Source of the DNA: an uncultured Pseudomonadales bacterium | Lineage (GTDB): Bacteria; Pseudomonadota; Gammaproteobacteria; Pseudomonadales; Azotimanducaceae | NCBI GenBank assembly: GCA_937775265.1 | Contig: CALKBV010000011.1 | Location: forward strand, 186,001-250,000 | Length of the DNA: 64,000 nucleotides | Direction: 5' to 3' | In this document: piece by piece, positions 9,210 to 17,159 of the stretch | Layout of the letters: every line of letters begins with the position of its first letter | How positions within the stretch are numbered: position 1 is the stretch's first letter | The notes under the pieces: model-generated | The model's input: only the letters and a program-made list of their open reading frames with translations | Databases searched by the model: none | Told to the model about the DNA's origin: nothing | Position numbers and translations under genes: made by a program

Positions 9210-9548
9210 ATGGGTATGGTCGAGAATCTGGAAAAAATGCTGGCGAAGGGTCGTGATGATGCGATGCTTCGTTTCGGGCTCGGCAGTGCCTACTTCAATG
9301 ACGGTAAATTTCCCCTGGCTGTGACACATCTAGAGGCATGCATTGCCCAGGATGGCAGTTACTCTGCTGCCTACAAGCTTCTTGGTAAGGCATACCTGAA
9401 GCAAGGGGAGCCCTGGAAAGCGATCAGCACGTTTGAGGCGGGCATGCCTATCGCCGAGGGGCAGGGTGACAAGCAATCCCGGAAGGAAATGCAGGTGTTT
9501 CTGGGTAAAGCACACAAGGAGATGGACAATGGCCAGGCTGACCTTTGA
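9210..9548 (+). CDS. Small TPR-repeat protein
   Basis: A 112-residue, probably cytoplasmic protein made of about three tetratricopeptide-like helical pairs. Examples are LRFGLGSAYFNDGKFPLAVT, YKLLGKAYLKQGEPWKAIST and FLGKAHKEMDNG. No signal peptide is evident. It probably mediates protein-protein contact rather than catalysis. It lies ten bases after the cupin gene and about 50 bases before a deaminase gene on the same strand, so these likely form one transcript running to about 10980. The start ATG 9210 follows a GGGAA stretch. Similar small TPR proteins are common in gammaproteobacteria and mostly uncharacterised. Confidence 0.78.
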   Translation: MGMVENLEKMLAKGRDDAMLRFGLGSAYFNDGKFPLAVTHLEACIAQDGSYSAAYKLLGKAYLKQGEPWKAISTFEAGMPIAEGQGDKQSRKEMQVFLGKAHKEMDNGQADL

Positions 9549-9596
9549 GTACGGAAACGGCGTCTTTCGTCCTGCCGGGATTGCGGTAGATCATTC

Positions 9597-10190
9597 TTGA
9601 TAACTCAGTTTGAGCTTGGCCAGCCTGGCTGGGCTACGGAAGAATTAGAACAGCTGCCTGAATATCTTCCTGATATTCAGGGCCGTATGGATGCGGTGAT
9701 CAGGTTTTCCCGCTTGAATATTGAGTTCGGGACCGGCGGGCCGTTCGCCGCCGGCGTTTTTGAAACGCTATCCGGACGCCTGGTAACCATTGGCGTTAAT
9801 CGGGTTGTTCATCATCAGTGTTCTTCAGCTCATGCGGAGGTTATGGCGCTTTCCCTGGCGCAGCAGATACTGGGTAGTTTTGACCTGGGTGCAGATGACA
9901 TGGCGGAACACCAATTGGTTGTTAACTGGCGCCCATGCGCCATGTGTTATGGCGCACTGGTCTGGTCAGGCGTCCGTTCACTTGTTGTGGCCGGAAGTGG
10001 TCCAGAGTTGGAAGAGATCACGGGATTTGACGAGGGTCCGATCCACCCCGACTGGTTGGGTCAGCTGGAACACCGGGGGATAGTCGTCACCGATGGTGTT
10101 AGGACTGATGCAGCGATTCAGGTATTTGAACAGTTTCGCGATAGCGGGGCGCTGGTATACAACGGAAGACAGGGAGACAGTATTGTCTGA
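9597..10190 (+). CDS. Zinc-dependent nucleoside/base deaminase
   Basis: Cytidine/deoxycytidylate deaminase-fold protein of 197 residues. The zinc site is visible as H79-A-E81 (SSAHAEVMAL) and P113-C-A-M-C117 (NWRPCAMCYGAL), and Glu81 is the proton shuttle. The layout resembles guanine deaminase or tRNA-adenosine deaminase relatives. The N-terminal extension (about 30 residues) is longer than in the minimal enzymes. The frame has no ATG, and TTG 9597 is the most upstream plausible start, though its ribosome binding site is weak. The stop overlaps the start of the following thioesterase by eight bases. The nearby nucleoside phosphorylase (10994-11722) hints at purine or pyrimidine salvage. Confidence 0.83.
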   Translation: MITQFELGQPGWATEELEQLPEYLPDIQGRMDAVIRFSRLNIEFGTGGPFAAGVFETLSGRLVTIGVNRVVHHQCSSAHAEVMALSLAQQILGSFDLGADDMAEHQLVVNWRPCAMCYGALVWSGVRSLVVAGSGPELEEITGFDEGPIHPDWLGQLEHRGIVVTDGVRTDAAIQVFEQFRDSGALVYNGRQGDSIV

Positions 10191-10980
10191 GTTTGAACGG
10201 GACACGCATGTTGAACGAATTGATGATCTTCGCTTTAAAGGGCTGGTTGATCCGGGCTGGAATATTAGCGTTAATCCTAACGGTGGTTATCTGCTGTCGA
10301 TTGTCAGTGCCGCGATAGCGGAATCGGTGGATCATCCAGACCCGCTTTCATTCACTGCGCATTATCTGCGGCCTGGTGTTCCAGGAGTCGAGTGTGAGGT
10401 GATTGTAGATGTTGTCCGGCAGGGCCGGACACTATCGACGGTTCGGGCCTCGCTTTGGCAGGAGGGCAAGCAAAGGGTCGAGATAATTGCGGCTTATGGC
10501 GATCTTTCCAACCGCGTTGGTATCGACAGCGATATTACGATCGAAATGCCAAGGCTGCCTCCCCCGGAATCCTGCGTCGCCAGAAGCGGAGACATACAGG
10601 GTATTGATATTCCAATGATTAACAAGCTGCACGTTATGATGCACCCGGATCAGGCCATACCAGGGCAGTCGGGTGTTCCCGAGATCTCCGGGTGGATCCG
10701 GTTCACGGATGATCGCGAACCTGACACAAGATCGCTCTTGCTATTTTGCGATACATTTCCCCCTTCGCCATTTGGGAAACTCGGCATGATCGGCTGGGTT
10801 CCAACTATCGAACTAACGGTTCATGTAAGGCGTAGGCCGGCGCCGGGATGGATTCTTGGAAGATTCCGCACAGATGACCTTGTTGATGGAAGAATGATTG
10901 AAACCGGAGGGCTATGGGATTCCACGGGTGCACTTGTTGCAGACTGCAGGCAGATTGGTCTTGTCTTGCAGAAGACGTAG
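10183..10980 (+). CDS. Acyl-CoA thioesterase-like hotdog protein
   Basis: A 265-residue protein resembling double-hotdog acyl-CoA thioesterases (4HBT_3/TesB-like). The N-terminal half has NPNGGYLLSIVSAAI and PLSFTAHYLRPGVPG. The second half has GWVPTIELTVHVRRRPAPGW, corresponding to the second hotdog strand and helix. TTG 10183, preceded by GGGAG, overlaps the deaminase stop. An in-frame ATG at 10093 would bury 90 bases of deaminase sequence and is not credible. It is convergent with the nucleoside phosphorylase gene, with 13 bases between stops. The acyl chain specificity is unknown. Confidence 0.8.
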   Translation: MSEFERDTHVERIDDLRFKGLVDPGWNISVNPNGGYLLSIVSAAIAESVDHPDPLSFTAHYLRPGVPGVECEVIVDVVRQGRTLSTVRASLWQEGKQRVEIIAAYGDLSNRVGIDSDITIEMPRLPPPESCVARSGDIQGIDIPMINKLHVMMHPDQAIPGQSGVPEISGWIRFTDDREPDTRSLLLFCDTFPPSPFGKLGMIGWVPTIELTVHVRRRPAPGWILGRFRTDDLVDGRMIETGGLWDSTGALVADCRQIGLVLQKT

Positions 10981-10993
10981 TTCTGTTGGAGGA

Positions 10994-11722
10994 TTAACTG
11001 ACCAGTGCTGTAAGCGCGATCAGCAGGGAGTTTGAAACAGCAGTCTCAACCTTCTCCTGGTGTGGGTCGTAGGTTTCCATTGAGCCATCGTCCTGTTCCA
11101 GGGGGTTACCATCGATAGCGACGACCGCTCCTGTCTCAACGCCATGCAGCCCGCAGATAACGAACAGTGTCGCGACTTCCATCTCAACCGCCTTAACCCC
11201 GGCTTTTTGCCAAAGCGGCAGGTCGCTGCCAAGAAGGTCGTGAGGGTAGAACATATCCGAAGTCAGTAATAATCCCTCGTGAAATTCGACGCCATGGGAG
11301 GTTGCCGCAGCTCTCATCGCCATCAAGACGTCTGGTGTTGCGATGGCGGGGTAAGTCGATGGAACCAGCTTGCGGGAAAGCCCTTCTTCACGAACTGCGG
11401 CCGTGGCGACAACAAGATCTCCTGCGCTAACGTTCCCCTGCATCCCGCCTGCAGAACCCGCCCGAACAATCCTGGCGGCACCTGACTGGCACAGTTCTTC
11501 AAAACAAACACCCGCCCCGGCTGATCCGACACCATGGGAAACCGCGCCGATGATCTGGCCATTAAAAGAACCTCGGATACTGTGATATTCGCGATTTTGG
11601 CTGATCGGCTCGACATCCTTAAGAGACCCGGCAACCATGTCGAGTCTCTTAGGGTCGCCCACCACAAGGATCTTTGCTGGCAGGGTTTCGGATTCTGTCT
11701 TTAGTATAGGGAGGTAGGCCAA
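10994..11722 (-). CDS. Purine/uridine phosphorylase family protein
   Basis: Nucleoside phosphorylase-I family enzyme, 242 residues, which cleaves nucleosides with phosphate to base and ribose-1-phosphate. It has the phosphate-binding GDPKRLD near residue 22, VSHGVGSAGAG, RAGSAGGMQ (family RxGxxGG), VEMEVATLF (the VEMExA ribose-binding Glu) and a late Asp in AIDGNPLE that may contact the base. The start is TTG 11722. The MBL hydrolase gene ends 27 bases upstream on the same strand, so both may share a transcript. Sequence alone does not separate uridine from purine specificity. Confidence 0.85.
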   Translation of the reverse strand: MAYLPILKTESETLPAKILVVGDPKRLDMVAGSLKDVEPISQNREYHSIRGSFNGQIIGAVSHGVGSAGAGVCFEELCQSGAARIVRAGSAGGMQGNVSAGDLVVATAAVREEGLSRKLVPSTYPAIATPDVLMAMRAAATSHGVEFHEGLLLTSDMFYPHDLLGSDLPLWQKAGVKAVEMEVATLFVICGLHGVETGAVVAIDGNPLEQDDGSMETYDPHQEKVETAVSNSLLIALTALVS

Positions 11723-11749
11723 GGGTTTTCTCGATTGGAAGAAGGTTAG

Positions 11750-12709
11750 TTACGTTCTTTTGTCTCGTTTGATTTCCGCCATTAGTGTGAATATTTCCAT
11801 GGTGTTTGGGGTCGAGGTGTCTCCGGTATATTCGCGGTATAACGTATCTACGTTCACTGCAATGCGCTCTGCGTCGGTCCAGGATTCAAAGTCAGAGATT
11901 GAGATATCAAAGGCGGCATCTTTTGCTGTCATGCCAGCGTCGAATCTCTTGCGGGTTTCAACATCGATGTAGGAAAGATAGTCCTTGACCCTTTGTACAC
12001 CCGCGACGTCGGTAATTGGGCCATGCCCGGGAACGATCACTTCAGGATTGCGATCGATAATCAGGTCGCATGCCTTGAGCCAGTTACTGACCGGCCCGGC
12101 CCACATGATGGGTGTACCATCGATAAAGAGGATGTCTCCCGTAAACACGGTACTGTCCTCATCAACAAATGCTAGGATGTCGCCCAGGGTATGCGCTGGC
12201 CCTACCTCTTTTAGTTGTACAGTTTTGTTACCAACCCTAAGCTTTAACTCATTGGTAAATGTTTTGGTAGGCAGCTTCTCTGCTACGTCATCAAAATGAA
12301 AGGGTCCGAATATATCGATAAAGTATTGACCCGTTTCACCCAGGTCAGGCGCCATTTCCATCATGGACTTCAGCCTTTCAGGGCCAAAAGCCGCCATCTC
12401 TTTTGCGCCTGCTTCACTGGCGATAACCTCTGCATGTGTACATAGCCCATTTCCATGGGTGTGATCTCCATTAGCATGGGTGTTGACGACGGTGTTGATT
12501 TGATCTGCGCTAATGCCGGTGGCGTCCTCCATGATCGCCAACATTTCGCGAGTCATTGGGGCGTCAAATAGCGTGTCGACAAGCAGCGACTGCCCGCCAT
12601 CTACAATCAAGCCTGAGTTGGACCACCCCCAACTACCGTCTGGTTGCAGATAGCTAAAAATACCGTTACCGGTTTCGTGTAATCCTTTTTGATAGTTCCA
12701 GGCCGCCAT
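11750..12709 (-). CDS. Metallo-beta-lactamase-fold hydrolase
   Basis: MBL-fold metallohydrolase of about 319 residues. The metal signature is NTHANGDHTHGN. The usual second His of HxHxDH is Asn, a variant seen in part of the superfamily. Later ligands are GPAHTLGD (His), FTGDILF (Asp) and VPGHGPI (His). The C-terminal 60 residues are helical and resemble the HMD-like tail of some hydrolases. The open frame runs upstream to 13102, but that part is antisense to the SDR gene and is not homologous-looking. MAAWNYQKG (12709) or MLSSLIV (12748) are the credible starts. No clear ribosome binding site was seen for either. It is divergent from the SDR at 12821. Confidence 0.83.
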   Translation of the reverse strand: MAAWNYQKGLHETGNGIFSYLQPDGSWGWSNSGLIVDGGQSLLVDTLFDAPMTREMLAIMEDATGISADQINTVVNTHANGDHTHGNGLCTHAEVIASEAGAKEMAAFGPERLKSMMEMAPDLGETGQYFIDIFGPFHFDDVAEKLPTKTFTNELKLRVGNKTVQLKEVGPAHTLGDILAFVDEDSTVFTGDILFIDGTPIMWAGPVSNWLKACDLIIDRNPEVIVPGHGPITDVAGVQRVKDYLSYIDVETRKRFDAGMTAKDAAFDISISDFESWTDAERIAVNVDTLYREYTGDTSTPNTMEIFTLMAEIKRDKRT

Positions 12710-12820
12710 ACGAGAAAGTCCAATACATACGATCAATGACGATAGCATGTCAGCGCAAGTCTCAATAGTCTGGCTCTTTACATGGGGGGTAAGGCGGTGC
12801 ATCTTCTTTGTTTGCAAAAC

Positions 12821-13681
12821 ATGAGTATGAGTATGAGCATGAAAGAATTTTCTGGGAAAGTAGCAGTTGTTACCGGTGCGGCAAGCGGCATCGGCCTGGC
12901 GACGGCATCGCGGTTTGCTGAAGCTGGAATGAAAGTGGTTATGGCCGATATACAGGAAGATGCCCTGGAAGATGCGGTTAAATCCTTGGGCAACATGGGC
13001 CATGAGGTTCTGGGCGTGCCGACGGATGTTTCCAAGTGGGATGCGATTCAGGCGCTCGCTGAAAAAACAATGGCTGAGTTCGGCGCTGTAAACGTCGTAC
13101 ACAACAATGCGGGTGTTGTTGTTTCAGGGCCAATTGCCGAGTTAACGCTGGCGGACTGGGAATGGGTTTTGGGTGTCGACCTGTGGAGCGTTATCTATGG
13201 TATTAAGGCATTTTTGCCTCTGATTCGACAGTCTGGCGAAGGGCATATTATTAACACTTCGTCTGTGAATGGTTTGCAGGCCTCGGGGGCGATTGCGCCT
13301 TATAGCGTTGCCAAATTCGGCGTGGTCGCACTGACTGAAACCCTTCGCCTTGAGCTGGATGCTGACGACTCGGATATTTCTGCATCGGTGCTTTGTCCTG
13401 GACCGATTAATACTCAGATTGTCTTCAGTAAGCGGAATCGTGATGCCGAATCCGCGAAAGACCATAGTTCGTCTGCGGAGGAAAAAGCGTTCGAAAAGCA
13501 TGCGGGTGCAATGCTCGCCGAACAAGGTAAAGATCCATCAGAGGTGGCGGATATGGTGATGGATGCCATCGTTAATGACGACTTCTGGATTCTCACTCAT
13601 CCGGAATGGAAGGAAATCATGCAGGCGCGGGCCGCAGCGCTTTCAAACGACAGCAGTCTTTACACGGGTTCTGGCGGGTAG
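12821..13681 (+). CDS. Short-chain dehydrogenase/reductase
   Basis: Classical SDR of about 286 residues. It has VVTGAASGIGLA (cofactor loop), HNNAGV, the Ser in INTSSVNG, YSVAKFG (Tyr and Lys), and LCPGPINTQI. It lacks the short C-terminal Gly-rich end and carries an 80-residue extension with LTHPEWKEIMQAR, as in the group of SDRs annotated with retinol or cyclopentanol dehydrogenases. The start is ambiguous: four in-frame ATGs at 12821, 12827, 12833 and 12839 arise from an ATGAGT repeat. Only the last precedes conserved sequence (KEFSGKVAVVTG). No Shine-Dalgarno sequence is obvious for any of them. Confidence 0.87.
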   Translation: MSMSMSMKEFSGKVAVVTGAASGIGLATASRFAEAGMKVVMADIQEDALEDAVKSLGNMGHEVLGVPTDVSKWDAIQALAEKTMAEFGAVNVVHNNAGVVVSGPIAELTLADWEWVLGVDLWSVIYGIKAFLPLIRQSGEGHIINTSSVNGLQASGAIAPYSVAKFGVVALTETLRLELDADDSDISASVLCPGPINTQIVFSKRNRDAESAKDHSSSAEEKAFEKHAGAMLAEQGKDPSEVADMVMDAIVNDDFWILTHPEWKEIMQARAAALSNDSSLYTGSGG

Positions 13682-13743
13682 GGCAATTATTGTCTTTGTC
13701 CTGTCGGGCACCTCGAGTTTTGAGAAGAACCCGTGAACCAGGT

Positions 13744-14922
13744 TCAGGCGACCCGGGCGTCTGGCCACAGGCGCAGAAAGTTCTCGCTATAGAATCTGGT
13801 CTTGGTGCCTTCGTCTTTACCTTCTAGCGATTTCTCGAACTTGCCTATTGGGTTTCTACCACCCTCTACATGCGGGTAGTCGCTAGAGAAGAGATACAAA
13901 TCCTGATTGGATTGATCAATCAGGTTGGACACGTCCTCGTGCGGAAATGGCGTGAACCCCATTTGCTGGGATAACTGTTCAGATGGCGTGCGATCGAATT
14001 GCACTGACTTATCCACTCTGCCATAAATTTTAGCGACCCAATCCAGGCGGCGAACCATTTCAGGCACCCATCCGGCACCTAATTCGACAGCCGCGCCTCT
14101 AAGGTTAGGGTGTCGATCAAATACGCCATCGAGCACCAGCATGGATACAAAGGTTTCTGGTGGTTGATGCATCAGGGCTGCATCTTTTGTGCGAACATTT
14201 TCACCGCCACCCATCCAGTCTTTGACGGCTGCGCGGCCATTGTTGCTCCATGCTTTCAGTGCCTGTAGTGGAGAGCCACCAACGTGCAGCACAAATGGTG
14301 TGCCTGATTCAGCGAGCAACGCCCAGAACTTTTCAAGGTCGACATGGCCCGGTGATCGTTCACCTGGCGCACGGTGTGGAACCCAGATGGCTTCTAACCC
14401 GGCTTCGATCGCCCATTCGAGCTCAGTATAGGCTGACTCTGGATCATCCAGAGGAACGATGCCTACACCCATGAGCCGATCATCGTCGCTGCAGAAGTCA
14501 GTCATATGCCTGTTATGGGCGCGGGTTGCGCCATACCTCAGTTTGACTGATTTTTTCTGGCTCGGATGAAACGGCATGGCGACACTGTGGGTGGCGAAAA
14601 CTAATTGTTTCTTAAAGCCAAGCATGTCCATTGCAACGGTGCGGTCTGACTTATTGAACGCGCCAAGGGCCTGAATTTCTTTCGAGCTCTCGATCAGCTT
14701 ATCTCCGAGCGCTACCTGCGCAGCGACATGTTCTTCGCTGTGTTTGCCGCCCTGGTCCATGATGATGTCTACTTCTTCGTCCGTCACGAGGGAAGCGCTG
14801 TAGCTGACTTCAGGGACCTCGTCACGGATATCGGGATCCGCATAGGCTTTCAGGAAGTTCGGCAGTTCCATAATGTGGCTATCTGCATCATAGAAGGGGC
14901 GGTCTGTTGGTGCGTATGCCAT
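13744..14922 (-). CDS. Amidohydrolase family 2 (ACMSD-like) protein
   Basis: TIM-barrel metal-dependent hydrolase or decarboxylase of 392 residues. The N-terminal YDADSHIME gives D14 and H16, the amidohydrolase_2 metal site. PFVLHVGGSPLQ supplies a further His, and LFSSDYPHVEGGRNPIGKFE the late conserved Asp. The group includes 2-amino-3-carboxymuconate-semialdehyde decarboxylase and resorcylate decarboxylases, and many environmental paralogues have unknown substrates. It is convergent with the SDR gene and about 80 bases downstream of another SDR on the same strand. A ring-cleavage or decarboxylation role in aromatic or terpenoid catabolism is inference only. Confidence 0.87.
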   Translation of the reverse strand: MAYAPTDRPFYDADSHIMELPNFLKAYADPDIRDEVPEVSYSASLVTDEEVDIIMDQGGKHSEEHVAAQVALGDKLIESSKEIQALGAFNKSDRTVAMDMLGFKKQLVFATHSVAMPFHPSQKKSVKLRYGATRAHNRHMTDFCSDDDRLMGVGIVPLDDPESAYTELEWAIEAGLEAIWVPHRAPGERSPGHVDLEKFWALLAESGTPFVLHVGGSPLQALKAWSNNGRAAVKDWMGGGENVRTKDAALMHQPPETFVSMLVLDGVFDRHPNLRGAAVELGAGWVPEMVRRLDWVAKIYGRVDKSVQFDRTPSEQLSQQMGFTPFPHEDVSNLIDQSNQDLYLFSSDYPHVEGGRNPIGKFEKSLEGKDEGTKTRFYSENFLRLWPDARVA

Positions 14923-15003
14923 GGCTCGGTTCCGTTTGTGAAGGACGTTTGATGAAGTATAGTTGGTGAGGGTAGCGACAATTTCTTGAGCCGTCTATCT
15001 TTC

Positions 15004-15855
15004 TTAGATCTTAACCATACCACCATCTACAACGAGAGTTTGCCCGGTTATGTTCATGGAATCTTCCGACACCAGGAATTTCACGGCATTTCCCATATCT
15101 TCGACCGTTTGTTCTCGCTTGAGCGGCGTCCGCTCAAAGATAGTGGGGTAGCTGTCATTGAAGATGCCCTCGAACCATTCTCTTGGGTCCATACCTTCGA
15201 ATTCCGGCATCCGTTTAACGGCCTGCTGTGCGTTGCCCTTCCAGGCGTCGGTGTAGACAATACCCGGGCATACCGCATTAACATTGATATTATCGGGGCC
15301 AAGTAAATCGGCCTGGGTCTGAGTGTAGTTAATAAGTGCGGCCTTCATGGCGCTGTAGCTGGGGTGGACAAATCCCGTCAACATCGCTGGTGAAAAGGAT
15401 CCCAGACCGGCGATTGACGAGATATGAACGATTTTTCCGTATTTTGCTTCGCGCATGTGGGGAACGACGGCTTCGCTCATCAGGACTGTTGGAAGCAGGT
15501 TCTGGTTGTAGAGCGCGTTCCAGACTGCTTCCACAGTCGCAAGCGGGTGAGAGGGCGGATCATCAGCGGTCTTTGGCCCGGCACCGACATTGTTAACAAG
15601 AATATCGATCTGGCCATAGTCCTTTATCGTCGCATTGACGACTTCCATAATTCGATAAGGATCAGTGATGTCGCCTGGCATTCCGATGGCTTTGCCGCCA
15701 GCGTCATTGATGGCATCGACGGTACCCTTTGTGGTGTCCTCGCCATAGGAGTTGACGATAACCGTCGCGCCCTCTGACCCGAGAGACATGGCAATGGCTT
15801 TGCCGATGCCCCGCCCAGCGGCAGAAACGATAGCGACTCTATTGTTGAGTTTCAT
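15004..15855 (-). CDS. Short-chain dehydrogenase/reductase
   Basis: SDR of 283 residues. VSAAGRGIGKA is the cofactor loop (TGxxxGxG-like with Ser-Ala), VNNVGAGP replaces NNAG, VHISSIAG carries the catalytic Ser, and YSAMKAAL gives Tyr and Lys. NITGQTLVVDGG is the usual C-terminal motif. A long insertion (about residues 205-245, with GMDPREWFEG) sits in the substrate loop. ATG 15855 is preceded by GGA at ten bases. The open frame continues upstream to 15972 but without homology. It is divergent from the PhyH-type dioxygenase at 15973, so the two may share control. Confidence 0.86.
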   Translation of the reverse strand: MKLNNRVAIVSAAGRGIGKAIAMSLGSEGATVIVNSYGEDTTKGTVDAINDAGGKAIGMPGDITDPYRIMEVVNATIKDYGQIDILVNNVGAGPKTADDPPSHPLATVEAVWNALYNQNLLPTVLMSEAVVPHMREAKYGKIVHISSIAGLGSFSPAMLTGFVHPSYSAMKAALINYTQTQADLLGPDNINVNAVCPGIVYTDAWKGNAQQAVKRMPEFEGMDPREWFEGIFNDSYPTIFERTPLKREQTVEDMGNAVKFLVSEDSMNITGQTLVVDGGMVKI

Positions 15856-15972
15856 AATGAATTCCAAAAACCTGATAGAGGCCGACAATGAACCAAAGGC
15901 CGGAAGGATTGCAAGTGGCATCCAGTTCACGTACAAACAACGCTGAGAGATCGGGAATGCAAGGTCAGTCAA

Positions 15973-17114
15973 ATGTCGCTAACCGTAAAACAACATGCCG
16001 AATCAATGGCGGAATACCTGAAGGAAGGGGCCAAGCAAGCGTTGGCACTGGGTAATCGTGGACCTGTGAGGTTTCAGGCCGATCGTAGTTTGCATCCTGA
16101 CATTACGGATGCTTTCTCTCGCTGCGGCTTCTATGTGTTTACCGGTGTGCTTGAGCAGCCCGAACTCGACGACCTTAAAGATGAAGTAAAGCGGGCGCTT
16201 GAGCGCGCGCCAGTGTCAAATAAATCGAAGCTGGACCAGCAGGGTCGTCCTTCGCTAGGCGCAGATCTTTCAATACCACCTTTTCATCTGGTGTCCCCCC
16301 TCGGCGATTCTGTTGGTGGAACCGAGCGTAATGCGGGTCGTCATCCCGTAAAAATGATGACACCAATGCCGGACGCGGGTTCTCCTTCACAGGTTGTTCA
16401 GGTGATTTTCGGCACCCTGCATATCCTTGATTCGTGTTTACGACTTGTATGGCCACCCACAGTTACTGAAGGTGGCAGAAGCCATGAACGGCTCTGACTT
16501 CACGCCATTCAATGAAGCTATTTTTGTAAAACAACCCGGCCTGGGCGCGGCGGTTGCATGGCACCAGGATGCAACAACGCATTGGGATTCCCCGAATCTA
16601 GATGAGGGTACGCATGGATTTAACTTCATGGCGCAGCTCTATGGTTGTACCGCAGCGAATGCTGTCTGGGTGGTTCCCGGCACGCACAGGCAGGGCAAGC
16701 TGGATATTTCGTCGCTTACTGAGGTGGGCGGTGACAGGATTTCTGGCGCGGTCCCGATGATCTGTGACCCAGGTGATGTTGTGATGTGTAACCGTCAGGT
16801 CGTTCATGGTTCCTTTGCGAACACTTCAGATGACTGGCGTGTTTCTGTAGGCTTTGGGTTTCACCGAAAAGCGTCGGTGGTTGGTGCCAGTGCGAAACTA
16901 TTGAATGGCAAGGTTGTGCAGCTATGACGAAGCCAGGGTGAAGGAACGTTCAAGAATGATCGCGATCGCCATTGACGCCAGAACGCAGCGATATCCGAAT
17001 GAAGAACATTATCATTACAAGCCTCTGGCGGGTTTTGAGGCCGAGAATAACTTTAACGAAGAGACGCGGGAGCAGGTGGTCAAGAACTATAATCTACTGG
17101 ACCTCCATATTTAG
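15973..17114 (+). CDS. Phytanoyl-CoA dioxygenase (PhyH) family protein, two frameshifts
   Basis: Fe(II)/2-oxoglutarate oxygenase, about 379 residues when repaired. The N-terminal part (SRCGFYVFTGVLEQPELDDL) is in frame 1. Removing the G at 16447 joins it to LYGHPQLLKVAEAMNG in frame 2. Removing the C at 16922 joins NGKVVQ to YDEARVKERSRMIAIAIDAR in the third frame, which ends at 17114. Catalytic residues survive: the HxD metal pair in AVAWHQDATTHW, the distal His in NRQVVHGSF, and a following Arg. Both lesions are single extra bases with conserved sequence on each side. It lies 45 bases upstream of the acyl-CoA ligase. It probably oxidises a CoA-linked or free isoprenoid-type acid, which is inference. 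Confidence 0.82.
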
Positions 17115-17159
17115 CGAATCACTTCCAGCTAACAACCCAACTATCCAGAAGTAAAAACC

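Noticed and set aside
12710-13102. Upstream extension of the MBL-fold open frame
   Set aside because: It runs antisense through the SDR coding region and has no MBL homology. Real start is near 12709-12748.
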